A DNA stretch of 64,000 nucleotides. It comes from an uncultured Eubacteriales bacterium (GTDB lineage Bacteria; Bacillota; Clostridia; Christensenellales; Aristaeellaceae). Under the pieces are notes generated by a model, which searched no databases, had not been told where the DNA came from, and saw only the letters and a program-made list of their open reading frames with translations. The position numbers were made by a program, and so were the translations under genes. Below, piece by piece: positions 1-6,968 of this stretch (positions are counted from its first letter, which is position 1; each line of letters begins with the position of its first letter). The DNA is taken from the NCBI GenBank assembly GCA_900542445.1, contig UQNN01000001.1, positions 338,640 through 402,639 on the forward strand, given 5' to 3'.

Positions 1-256
1 AGCTTTTCGGCGCTTTCGTGCTGGCATAAAAGAACGGCGCATCCGGATAGGCCGCGAGCACCTCGCCAAAGTTCTCGTGGACATGCACCCTGACCAGCGG
101 CCAGTAATCCAGCCCCGCGCGTTTCAGATATTTATCCTCCAGGCTGTATCCCAGCGGCTTGACCAGATGCAGTTCGCTCCCCGTCGCCGCGCACGTGCGC
201 GCAATGTTGCCGGTATTCTGCGGGATTTCCGGCTCAACCAATACGATATGAATCAT
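1..256 (-). CDS. trmL: tRNA (cytidine(34)-2'-O)-methyltransferase TrmL, N-terminal part
   Basis: Partial gene running off the left edge; the start codon and the first 85 codons are present. The N-terminus MIHIVLVEPEIPQNTGNIAR is the signature of the TrmL branch of SPOUT (SpoU) methyltransferases, which put a 2'-O-methyl group on the wobble base of tRNA-Leu isoacceptors using S-adenosylmethionine. The following GSELHLVKPLGY segment also fits the family. The SAM-binding knot near the C-terminus is outside the window. The gene diverges from the tyrS leader. A modest ribosome binding site (AAGGGTGG) precedes the ATG. The family call is firm. Confidence 0.9.
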   Translation of the reverse strand, partial: MIHIVLVEPEIPQNTGNIARTCAATGSELHLVKPLGYSLEDKYLKRAGLDYWPLVRVHVHENFGEVLAAYPDAPFFYASTKAPKS

Positions 257-333
257 CGTTTCCACCCTTATTTCTTTCTTCCGCCCTATTGTATCGCAAT
301 TCGCGCAAAAGCGCAAGGCGCGCAAAATAGGGC

Positions 334-362
334 TTGACAAGCGATTCAATCGTCCGTATAAT
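334..362 (+). promoter_or_regulatory. SigA promoter of the tyrS T-box leader
   Basis: TTGACA (334-339) and TATAAT (357-362) are separated by 17 bp, a full consensus vegetative promoter. Transcription should begin near 369, at the start of the T-box leader. Confidence 0.9.
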
Positions 363-368
363 ACACCC

Positions 369-637
369 ATACGCGACGATGGGAACAAGTACGCCTGTCC
401 TTTTCGTTTCAGAGAGCCGTCGGTCGGTGCAAGGCGGCAGCGGGAAACAGGCCGAATACATCCCGGAGCACGACCCCGAAAGCCCTTGGGCGAGTAGGCG
501 GCCGCCGGTACGCCGGATACAGCGTGCAGCCCGTGTCTGCGGGCGGCTAAGGGGGCTTTCAGCAATGAAGCTCTGAACGGAAGTGGTACCGCGTGTTTCA
601 CGCCTTCCCGATTGCAATCGGGAGGGCGTTTTTTTGT
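369..637 (+). promoter_or_regulatory. T-box riboswitch (tyrosine) controlling tyrS
   Basis: The leader contains the conserved T-box AAGTGGTACCGCG (581-593), followed by an intrinsic terminator with stem 600-629 and a T-run at 629-635. The specifier region reads GAATACA, giving the codon UAC (457-459), which matches tyrosine. Uncharged tRNA-Tyr would pair with the specifier and with the T-box bulge, favouring the antiterminator and so tyrS expression. Established mechanism of the T-box class; specifier assignment is by eye from the usual GAA-NNN-A context. Confidence 0.93.
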
Positions 638-693
638 GGGCAGCGCCGCCCCTCCCGTTTATCATCTGCCCGACATCGAAGGAGGAAATCCCC

Positions 694-1926
694 ATGGCTC
701 AACACGTTCTCGACCTGCTCAAAGAGCGCGGCTTTATCGCGCAGATGACCTTTGAAGACGAGCTTTACGAACAGCTCAAAAACCCGACGACGTTCTACGT
801 CGGCTTTGACCCAACCGCCGATTCCCTGCACATCGGCCACTACATCCCGATCATGGCAATGGCACACATGCAGCGCGCGGGCCATCGCCCCATTGCCCTG
901 ATGGGCGGCGGCACGGCGATGATCGGCGACCCCTCCGGCAAGACCGACATGCGCAAGATGATGACCGTCGAAACCATCGACAATAACGTCGCGCATATCA
1001 AGCAGCAGATGAGCCGCTTCCTCGATTTTTCGGACGGCAAGGCCATCATCGCCAACAACGGCGACTGGCTGCGCAGCCTGAATTTCATCGAGTTCATGCG
1101 CGACATCGGCTCCATGTTCTCCGTCAACAAGATGCTCACCGCCGAATGCTACAAGGCGCGCATGGCGACGGACAACGGCCTCTCCTTCCTCGAATTCACC
1201 TACATGCTCATGCAGTCCTACGACTTCCTTGAACTGTTTAAGAAATACGGCTGTCGGTTGGAGATGGGCGGCAACGACCAGTGGAGCAACATGCTCGGCG
1301 GCGCGGATCTGATTCGCCGCAAGGAGCGCGAGAGCGCGTTCGCCTGCACCTTCCAGCTGCTGCTCACCCACGACGGCCGCAAGATGGGCAAGACCGAAAA
1401 GGGCGCGCTCTGGCTCGATCCGGCCAAGACCAGCCCCTACGACTTCTACCAGTACTGGCGCAATGTAGACGATCAGGACGTGGAAAAGTGCCTCGGTCTG
1501 CTGACCTTCCTGCCGATGGACGAGGTTCGCCGCCTCGGCGCGCTCAAGGACAGCCAGATCAACGAAGCCAAGAAGGTGCTCGCCTACGAAGTCACCAAGC
1601 TCGTCCACGGCGAAGAGGAAGCCGAAAAGGCGCAGGAGGCCGCCGCTTCCCTGTTCGGCGGCGCGGCGATGGGCGGCTCCATCCCGACGACGGAAATCGC
1701 CGCGGCCGACCTTGAAAAGGACGCGCGCGTGACCACGCTGCTCGTCACCTGCGGCCTTGCCGCGTCCAACTCCGCGGCGCGTCGTCTGGTTCAGGGCGGC
1801 GGCGTAAGCCTGGGCGAAGAGAAAGTCACCGATGTGAACGCGGTCGTGACAGCAGAGATGATTCCCACCGACGGCCTGATGCTGCGCAGCGGCAAAAAGA
1901 AGTTCCACCGCGTCGTGCTCAAATAA
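694..1926 (+). CDS. tyrS: tyrosyl-tRNA synthetase
   Basis: Class I aminoacyl-tRNA synthetase that attaches tyrosine to tRNA-Tyr in the cytoplasm. The 411-residue protein has the HIGH motif at 46-49, the tyrosine-binding segment around 196-200 (NDQWSNM) and a KMSKS-loop variant KMGKT at 230-234. The C-terminus carries an S4-like RNA-binding domain (SAARRLVQGGGV). Length matches bacterial TyrRS. The start at 694 is chosen because AAGGAGG lies 8-14 bases upstream; an upstream in-frame extension would run back into the terminator. It is controlled by the tyrosine T-box just upstream. The YigZ-family gene follows after 3 bases, so both are probably co-transcribed. Confidence 0.97.
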   Translation: MAQHVLDLLKERGFIAQMTFEDELYEQLKNPTTFYVGFDPTADSLHIGHYIPIMAMAHMQRAGHRPIALMGGGTAMIGDPSGKTDMRKMMTVETIDNNVAHIKQQMSRFLDFSDGKAIIANNGDWLRSLNFIEFMRDIGSMFSVNKMLTAECYKARMATDNGLSFLEFTYMLMQSYDFLELFKKYGCRLEMGGNDQWSNMLGGADLIRRKERESAFACTFQLLLTHDGRKMGKTEKGALWLDPAKTSPYDFYQYWRNVDDQDVEKCLGLLTFLPMDEVRRLGALKDSQINEAKKVLAYEVTKLVHGEEEAEKAQEAAASLFGGAAMGGSIPTTEIAAADLEKDARVTTLLVTCGLAASNSAARRLVQGGGVSLGEEKVTDVNAVVTAEMIPTDGLMLRSGKKKFHRVVLK

Positions 1927-1929
1927 GCC

Positions 1930-2568
1930 ATGCCCGCTCAGCTTTCGTATAAAACCCTGCGCGAGGAAAACAGCGCGGAGTTCATCATCAACAAATCGCG
2001 CTTCATCGGCTACGGCTGTCCCTGCGAAACGGAAGAAGAGGCGCTGGCCTTTCTCGCCCGCATCCGCCAGAAGCACAAGGACGCGACGCACAACTGCTAT
2101 GCGTATATCATCGGTCTCAACTCCGGCATCATGCGTTACAGTGACGACGGTGAGCCGGGCGGCACGGCCGGCATGCCGATCATCGAGGTCATGAAAGCGC
2201 GCGGCGTGGTCAACTGCGCCGTCGTGGTCACGCGGTATTTCGGCGGCATTCTGCTCGGCGCGGGCGGGCTCGTCCGCGCCTATGCGCAGGGCAGCAAAAC
2301 CGCGCTCGACGCGGCAGGCGTGGTCGTGATGGAAAAAAGCGCGCGCCAGCTGGTCGAGGTGGATTATTCCACCTGGCAGCGGCTGGAATACTTTCTCCGC
2401 TCCGCCCCGGTCATCATCGAACACACCGAGTTCGGCGCGAGCGTCGTCTGCACGCTGATGGTCCGCGTCCGGGACGAAGAAATCCTGCTGGCGGATATCA
2501 CCCGCGTCACCGACGGCAAAGCCGAAACGCTGGAAGACGGCACGCTGTTCTATCCGTGGCCGGATTGA
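1930..2568 (+). CDS. YigZ/IMPACT-family protein
   Basis: 212-residue cytoplasmic protein of the YigZ (UPF0029, IMPACT) family. Diagnostic elements are the KSRFIG segment near residue 22, HNCYAY at 54-59, GEPGGTAG at 74-81 and TRYFGG at 101-106. The C-terminal half matches the ferredoxin-like DUF1949 domain. Members are widespread and thought to act in nucleic acid or ribosome-related functions; the biochemical role is not settled. The ATG lies 3 bases after the tyrS stop and there is no separate promoter in the gap, so translation is probably coupled to tyrS. Confidence 0.93.
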   Translation: MPAQLSYKTLREENSAEFIINKSRFIGYGCPCETEEEALAFLARIRQKHKDATHNCYAYIIGLNSGIMRYSDDGEPGGTAGMPIIEVMKARGVVNCAVVVTRYFGGILLGAGGLVRAYAQGSKTALDAAGVVVMEKSARQLVEVDYSTWQRLEYFLRSAPVIIEHTEFGASVVCTLMVRVRDEEILLADITRVTDGKAETLEDGTLFYPWPD

Positions 2569-2597
2569 GGGGCGCAAAATGTCCGGGAAATATCTGC

Positions 2598-2627
2598 TTG
2601 ACGCACCGGATTACATTGTGATATGAT
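2598..2627 (+). promoter_or_regulatory. possible SigA promoter after the yigZ-like gene
   Basis: TTGACG (2598-2603) and TATGAT (2622-2627) with an 18-bp spacer. A transcript from here would meet a hairpin plus T-run only about 20 bases later, so it may drive an attenuated leader or be fortuitous. Confidence 0.4.
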
Positions 2628-2654
2628 AAACTTGGTTGTAGTCGTATAACTAGA

Positions 2655-2685
2655 AAAACCGCTTTCATGTGAAGGCGGTTTTTTT
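2655..2685 (+). terminator. rho-independent terminator after the tyrS operon
   Basis: Inverted repeat AAAACCGC...GCGGTTTT with a run of seven T. It most likely ends the tyrS-yigZ transcript, but it also lies between the possible promoter at 2598-2627 and a small ORF at 2726. Confidence 0.75.
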
Positions 2686-2725
2686 GTACCCATTTTAACC
2701 CGACGACAAAAGGAGGATGTATTCT

Positions 2726-2866
2726 ATGAATGCAAAAAAGAGCTGCGAAGCTTTCAGCTTGACAGCCCCGTTATTTCATTCTGAACTTATTCCTCGTATT
2801 TCAGATATTTACCATTCACATAACCCTGTTCGCCATCATGTTCAGGCTTACCATCCACACAGCTAA
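2726..2866 (+). CDS. possible 46-residue small protein, unknown
   Basis: Small ORF with an excellent ribosome binding site: AGGAGG at 2711-2716, nine bases before ATG. The product is His-rich at its end (HSHNPVRHH). It has no recognisable domain, signal peptide or membrane segment. It overlaps, on the opposite strand, a broken small secreted peptide ORF, so at most one of the two is likely real. No terminator follows it on this strand. The ribosome binding site is the only strong evidence. Confidence 0.25.
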   Translation: MNAKKSCEAFSLTAPLFHSELIPRISDIYHSHNPVRHHVQAYHPHS

Positions 2867-2890
2867 AACAAGCGCCCACATCTTCTTCAT
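2787..2890 (-). pseudogene. frameshifted small secreted peptide gene
   Basis: On this strand GGAG precedes ATG at 2890, opening a signal-peptide-like start (MKKMWALVLAVW) that stops after 24 residues at 2816. In another frame the sequence continues as a protein-like C-terminus (DGEQGYVNGKYLKYEE) ending at 2787. The pattern suggests a roughly 34-residue exported peptide broken by one indel. I do not recognise a family. The alternative is that only the 24-residue peptide is made, or that neither is real. Confidence 0.3.
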
Positions 2891-3001
2891 TTTTGTTTCT
2901 CCTTCATTTAAAAAACGTTTGAAATGTTACCAACGCATACCAGAAAAACCTGTCTATTCCCCTTTTTTTCTCTATGTTACTATTGTTTTTTGCCATAACC
3001 G

Positions 3002-3037
3002 AAAAAGAGATGAAAGGCAAATTGCACTTTCATCTCT
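3002..3037 (-). terminator. terminator of the GGGtGRT operon
   Basis: Perfect 11-bp stem AGAGATGAAAG/CTTTCATCTCT (3006-3037) with a U-run on the minus strand, about 30 bases after the GGGtGRT stop codon. Confidence 0.88.
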
Positions 3038-3063
3038 CTTCTGTTACGACCGCAAAAAGAATT

Positions 3064-4083
3064 TTACTTCTTCATGGCCTCTTCCACCGCGACGGCGACA
3101 GCGACGGTCATGCCGACCATCGGGTTGTTGCCAGCGCCGAGGAAGCCCATCATCTCGACGTGCGCCGGGACAGAAGAGCTGCCCGCGAACTGCGCGTCGG
3201 AGTGCATGCGGCCCATGGTATCAGTCATGCCGTAAGAGGCAGGGCCGGCGGCCATGTTATCCGGATGCAGGGTGCGGCCCGTGCCGCCGCCGGAAGCGAC
3301 GGAGAAATACTTCTTGCCCGCTTCGAGGCGCTCCTTCTTATAGGTGCCCGCGACCGGATGCTGGAAGCGGGTCGGGTTGGTGGAGTTGCCGGTGATGGAG
3401 ACGTCGGCGTTCTCGTGCCACATGATAGCCACGCCTTCGCGAACGTCGTCCGCGCCGTAGCAGCGCACCTTCGCACGCTCGCCGTTGGAATAGGCGGTCT
3501 CCTTGACGATGGAAAGCGCATGGTCTTCCTTCACGTCGGCGGAGAGGTAATCATACTTGGTCTGCACGTAGGTGAAGCCGTTGATGCGGCTGATGATCAT
3601 CGCCGCGTCCTTGCCCAGGCCGTTGAGGATGACGCGCAGCGGCTTGGTGCGCACCTTGTTCGCGTTCAGCGCGATCTTGATCGCGCCTTCGGCGGCCGCG
3701 AAGGACTCGTGGCCCGCGAGGAAAGCGAAGCACTCGGTGTTTTCATCCAGCAGCATCGCGCCCAGATTGCCGTGGCCGAGGCCAACCTTGCGCTGGTCGG
3801 CGACGGAACCGGGGATGCAGAACGCCTGAAGACCCTCGCCGATGCGCTTGGCGGCTTCGGCGGCGGTGGTCACGCCTTCCTTCATCGCGATGGCAGCGCC
3901 CAATTCGTAGGCCCACTTCACGTTTTCAAAGCAGATGGGCTGGGTGCTCTCCACGATGGAATACGCGTCCACGCCCTTGGCGTTGTTATAGGCCTTGACC
4001 TCGTCAAAGTCCTTGAAGCCGTACTTGTCAAGCACCGGCTGGAGCTGAGGCATACGACCTTCATAGTTTTCAAAAAGAGCCAT
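3064..4083 (-). CDS. GGGtGRT family protein
   Basis: 339-residue soluble protein with the motif that names the family, GGGTGRT at residues 265-271, followed by LHPDN. The family (Pfam GGGtGRT) is found in anaerobic Firmicutes and some other anaerobes and has no settled function. Here it is the second gene of a two-gene operon behind a NifU-like scaffold protein, 19 bases downstream, a pairing I know from other anaerobes, so a role with an Fe-S cluster or metal cofactor is a reasonable inference. Start at 4083 has AAGGAGG upstream. No signal peptide or membrane segment is visible. It is followed by a strong terminator. Confidence 0.9.
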   Translation of the reverse strand: MALFENYEGRMPQLQPVLDKYGFKDFDEVKAYNNAKGVDAYSIVESTQPICFENVKWAYELGAAIAMKEGVTTAAEAAKRIGEGLQAFCIPGSVADQRKVGLGHGNLGAMLLDENTECFAFLAGHESFAAAEGAIKIALNANKVRTKPLRVILNGLGKDAAMIISRINGFTYVQTKYDYLSADVKEDHALSIVKETAYSNGERAKVRCYGADDVREGVAIMWHENADVSITGNSTNPTRFQHPVAGTYKKERLEAGKKYFSVASGGGTGRTLHPDNMAAGPASYGMTDTMGRMHSDAQFAGSSSVPAHVEMMGFLGAGNNPMVGMTVAVAVAVEEAMKK

Positions 4084-4102
4084 TGTTTCGCACGCCTCCT
4101 TC

Positions 4103-4807
4103 TTATTTATCCGTCCGCGGGTCGATCCACTTCACCGCGCCGTCCTCGGCCTTGAAGCGGCCGTAGGTGCCGATGTTCTTCTCGTAGGCTTCGTTCGGGG
4201 ACATGCCCTTCTTGATGGCGTCCATCATCTTGCCCAGGGAGAGGAACTGGTAGCCGCAGACCTGATCGTCCTTGTCCAGCGCCATCTTGAGCACATAGCC
4301 CTCGGTCATTTCGAGGTAGCGGGTGCCCTTGGCCTTGGTGCCGTACATGGTGCCGACCATGGAGCGCAAACCCTTGCCCAGATCCTCAAGACCCGCGCCG
4401 ATGCGCAGACCGTCGTCGGAGAACGCGGACTGGGTGCGGCCATAGACGATCTGCAGGAACAGCTCGCGCATGGCGGTGTTGATGGCGTCGCAGACCAGGT
4501 CGGTATTCAGCGCCTCAAGGATGGTCTTGCCCGGCAGGATTTCGGAGGCCATCGCGGCGGAATGGGTCATGCCGGAGCAGCCGATGGTTTCCACCAGCGC
4601 TTCTTCGATGACGCCGTTCTTGACGTTCAGGCTCAGCTTGCACGCACCCTGCTGCGGCGCGCACCAGCCCACACCGTGGGTATAACCAGAGATGTCCTCG
4701 ATTTTCTTCGCCTGAATCCACTTTCCCTCTTCAGGGATGGGCGCGGGGCCGTGGTTAGGGCCCTTGGCGACGCAGATCATGTCTTCCACTTCTTTGGAAT
4801 ACTGCAT
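4103..4807 (-). CDS. NifU-like iron-sulfur cluster assembly scaffold protein
   Basis: 234-residue protein with an IscU/NifU-N-like fold. Candidate ligand cysteines are Cys49 (GVGWCAPQQGAC), Cys56, Cys77 (ETIGCSGMTHSAAMAS) and Cys106. The GCSGMTHSAA segment corresponds to the conserved Cys loop of NifU-N. It should assemble or hand over an Fe-S cluster, probably to the GGGtGRT protein encoded next in the operon. The start at 4807 (MQYSKEV) follows AAGGGGG; upstream in-frame Met codons lie beyond the promoter. An extended -10 promoter lies about 60 bases upstream. The client is unknown. Confidence 0.87.
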   Translation of the reverse strand: MQYSKEVEDMICVAKGPNHGPAPIPEEGKWIQAKKIEDISGYTHGVGWCAPQQGACKLSLNVKNGVIEEALVETIGCSGMTHSAAMASEILPGKTILEALNTDLVCDAINTAMRELFLQIVYGRTQSAFSDDGLRIGAGLEDLGKGLRSMVGTMYGTKAKGTRYLEMTEGYVLKMALDKDDQVCGYQFLSLGKMMDAIKKGMSPNEAYEKNIGTYGRFKAEDGAVKWIDPRTDK

Positions 4808-4867
4808 TTTGGGTTCCCCCTTATTCTTGGTAAGTCGGTTGATTGAGCTTGTAAAAGCAACCGATTT

Positions 4868-4876
4868 ATTATACCA
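4868..4876 (-). promoter_or_regulatory. extended -10 promoter of the NifU-like/GGGtGRT operon
   Basis: On the minus strand TGGTATAAT is an extended -10 element (TATAAT at 4868-4873). No good -35 box is visible 17 bp upstream. It sits 60 bases before the ATG at 4807. Confidence 0.6.
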
Positions 4877-4934
4877 CATCCCCCATGCAAAAAGGAACAC
4901 TTTTCGGGGAATTTTTCACAGGGAGTCAAAAACA

Positions 4935-4983
4935 ACTCCTTCCGTCACGGCTCCGCCGTGCCACCTCCCTCAAGGAGGGAGGC
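4935..4983. repeat. 49-bp dispersed palindromic repeat module, copy 1
   Basis: Begins ACTCCTTCCGTCACGG and ends CTCAAGGAGGGAGGC, with two internal inverted repeats: CACGGC/GCCGTG and CCTCC/GGAGG. Related copies occur at 19084-19132, 23113-23270 and 41688-41868, and a short form at 8641-8675. It lies in the 402-bp spacer 4808-5209, which otherwise holds only the two flanking promoters. Confidence 0.85.
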
Positions 4984-5132
4984 CCGTGTCGCTGAGAAAT
5001 AAACCCGTGCAGTTTAAATGTTTCGACATCAGGCCTTGCAGCATCAAAGCGGAAATCAATCTCCCTCCTTCTTAAATAAAATAAGGGAACCGCGTCTTTT
5101 TTGTTTGAACGGTCAATATTTCAATGCGGGTC

Positions 5133-5161
5133 TTGTTTTACGGCGGTCGGTATAGTATACT
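5133..5161 (+). promoter_or_regulatory. SigA promoter of glnS
   Basis: TTGTTT (5133-5138) and TATACT (5156-5161) with a 17-bp spacer, 48 bases before the glnS start. No T-box or other leader structure is evident in this short leader. Confidence 0.7.
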
Positions 5162-5209
5162 GTTGCATTATGGATACTCATTAGATGAAGCAATTAAGGA
5201 GGGATTCCC

Positions 5210-6913
5210 ATGGCAGAAGAAACGAGGGAAAAAACCAACTTTATTTGGGAGGCCATCAAGGCCGATATCGCCGAGGGCAAGAACGGCGGCCGCGTGCAGA
5301 CGCGTTTCCCGCCCGAACCGAACGGCTACCTGCACATCGGCCACGTGAAGGCGCTGTCCGTCGATTTCCTGACGGCGGAGCGTTTCGGCGGCGTGTGCAA
5401 TCTGCGCTTTGACGACACGAACCCGACCAAGGAAAAGGAAGAATTTGTCGAGGCCATCAAGGATGATATCCACTGGCTCGGCTTCAACTATGCCAACGTC
5501 TACTATGCCTCCGAGCAGTACGACCAGATTTACGAGTTCGCGCTCGACCTCATCCGCCGCGGGCTGGCGTATGTGGACGATCTTTCCAAAGAGGAGATCC
5601 GCGCCTATCGCGGCACGCTGACCGAGCCGGGCAAAAACTCCCCTTACCGCGACCGCACGCCGGAAGAAAACATGGATCTGTTTCTGCGCATGAAGAACGG
5701 CGAGTTCCCGGAAGGCTCTCACGTGCTGCGCGCGAAGATCGACATGGCTTCCCCGAACATCAATCTGCGCGACCCCACCATCTACCGCATCAAGTATTGC
5801 ACGCACCATCGCACGGGCGACAAGTGGTGCATCTATCCGATGTATGACTTCGCGCACCCGATCGGCGACGCGCTGGAAGGCGTGACCCACTCTCTCTGCT
5901 CGCTGGAATATGAAATCCACCGCCCGCTGTACGACTGGGTGGTCAACGTCTGCAACTTCAAGGATAAGCCGCGCCAGATTGAGTTTGCACGTCTGAACCT
6001 GACCAACACGGTGATGAGCAAGCGCTTCCTCCGCCGTCTGGTGGAAGAAGGCTATGTCTCCGGCTGGGACGACCCGCGCATGCCGACGCTGGCTGGTATG
6101 CGCCGCCGCGGCTACACCTCCGCCGCCGTGCGCGATTTCATCGACCGCGTGGGCGTTTCCAAGGCGGATTCCGTCGTGGATGTGCGCCTGCTGGAATACT
6201 GCGTCCGCAACGACCTGAACGAGACCGCGCCGCGCGCGATGGCCGTACTCGACCCGGTGAAGGTCGTGCTGACCAACTACGAGGCGGGCAGGTCCGAGGA
6301 CTGCGTGATCGAGAACCACCCGAAGAAACCGGAGATGGGCACGCATACCGTGCCGCTGACCCGCGAAATCTACATTGAGCGCGAAGATTTCATGATCGAC
6401 GCGCCGAAGAAGTTCTTCCGTCTCAAGCCGGACGGCGAAGTTCGCCTCAAGGGCGCTTACATCATCAAGTGCGAGCGCTATGACGTGGATGAAAACGGCA
6501 ATGTGACCTGCATCTACTGCTCGGTGGATTTCTCCAGCAAATCCGGCTCGGAGGGCGCGGACCGTAAGGTGAAAGGCACCATCCACTGGGTCAGCGCCGA
6601 GCAGAACATCCCGTTCGAGGGGCGTCTGTACGACGTGCTCATGCGCGACGACGACGAGCAGGCCGAGACCGCCCCGGAGGAGGAAGCCGACGAGGAGACC
6701 GCTGCGCCTGCGAAGGACTTTATCGCCCGCCTGAACCCGGATTCCCTCAAGGTCATTCACGGCTTTGCCGAGCCGTATCTGGCACAGGCGAAGGTCGGCG
6801 ACGACTTCCAGTTCCTGCGCATGGGTTATTTCTGCAAGGACAAGGATTCCACGGCAGACATGGCTGTGTTCAACCGCGTTGTGCCGCTGAAGGACAGCTA
6901 CAAGCCGGAATAA
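5210..6913 (+). CDS. glnS: glutaminyl-tRNA synthetase
   Basis: 567-residue class I synthetase that charges tRNA-Gln directly with glutamine. The N-terminal catalytic domain shows PPEPNGYLHIGH (HIGH at 42-45) and the MSKR loop at 269-272. The C-terminal half forms the GlnRS-type anticodon-binding barrels (VHW-like GTIHWVSA near 457). An acidic, Ala/Glu-rich insertion sits at about 480-502 between the barrel and the final FIARLNP segment; typical GlnRS lacks it. Start at 5210 has AAGGAGGG. gltX follows 55 bases downstream. A GlnRS suggests direct charging rather than only the GatCAB transamidation used by many Firmicutes. Confidence 0.97.
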   Translation: MAEETREKTNFIWEAIKADIAEGKNGGRVQTRFPPEPNGYLHIGHVKALSVDFLTAERFGGVCNLRFDDTNPTKEKEEFVEAIKDDIHWLGFNYANVYYASEQYDQIYEFALDLIRRGLAYVDDLSKEEIRAYRGTLTEPGKNSPYRDRTPEENMDLFLRMKNGEFPEGSHVLRAKIDMASPNINLRDPTIYRIKYCTHHRTGDKWCIYPMYDFAHPIGDALEGVTHSLCSLEYEIHRPLYDWVVNVCNFKDKPRQIEFARLNLTNTVMSKRFLRRLVEEGYVSGWDDPRMPTLAGMRRRGYTSAAVRDFIDRVGVSKADSVVDVRLLEYCVRNDLNETAPRAMAVLDPVKVVLTNYEAGRSEDCVIENHPKKPEMGTHTVPLTREIYIEREDFMIDAPKKFFRLKPDGEVRLKGAYIIKCERYDVDENGNVTCIYCSVDFSSKSGSEGADRKVKGTIHWVSAEQNIPFEGRLYDVLMRDDDEQAETAPEEEADEETAAPAKDFIARLNPDSLKVIHGFAEPYLAQAKVGDDFQFLRMGYFCKDKDSTADMAVFNRVVPLKDSYKPE

Positions 6914-6968
6914 GTAACGGGGTACGTATGGGGCAAGCCCCAACGTTCCCTTTTAAGGAGAAAGAAAC

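Noticed and set aside
598..2577. Very long open frame antisense to tyrS and the yigZ-like gene
   Set aside because: It is a shadow frame caused by high GC and codon bias; it lies opposite two well-identified genes and has no ribosome binding site or domain.
2974..4155. 393-codon frame antisense to the GGGtGRT gene
   Set aside because: Opposite strand encodes a clear family protein with ribosome binding site and terminator; the antisense frame has His/Arg-rich shadow composition.
5168..6943. 591-codon frame antisense to glnS
   Set aside because: GlnRS motifs are certain on the plus strand; the antisense frame shows no family motif.
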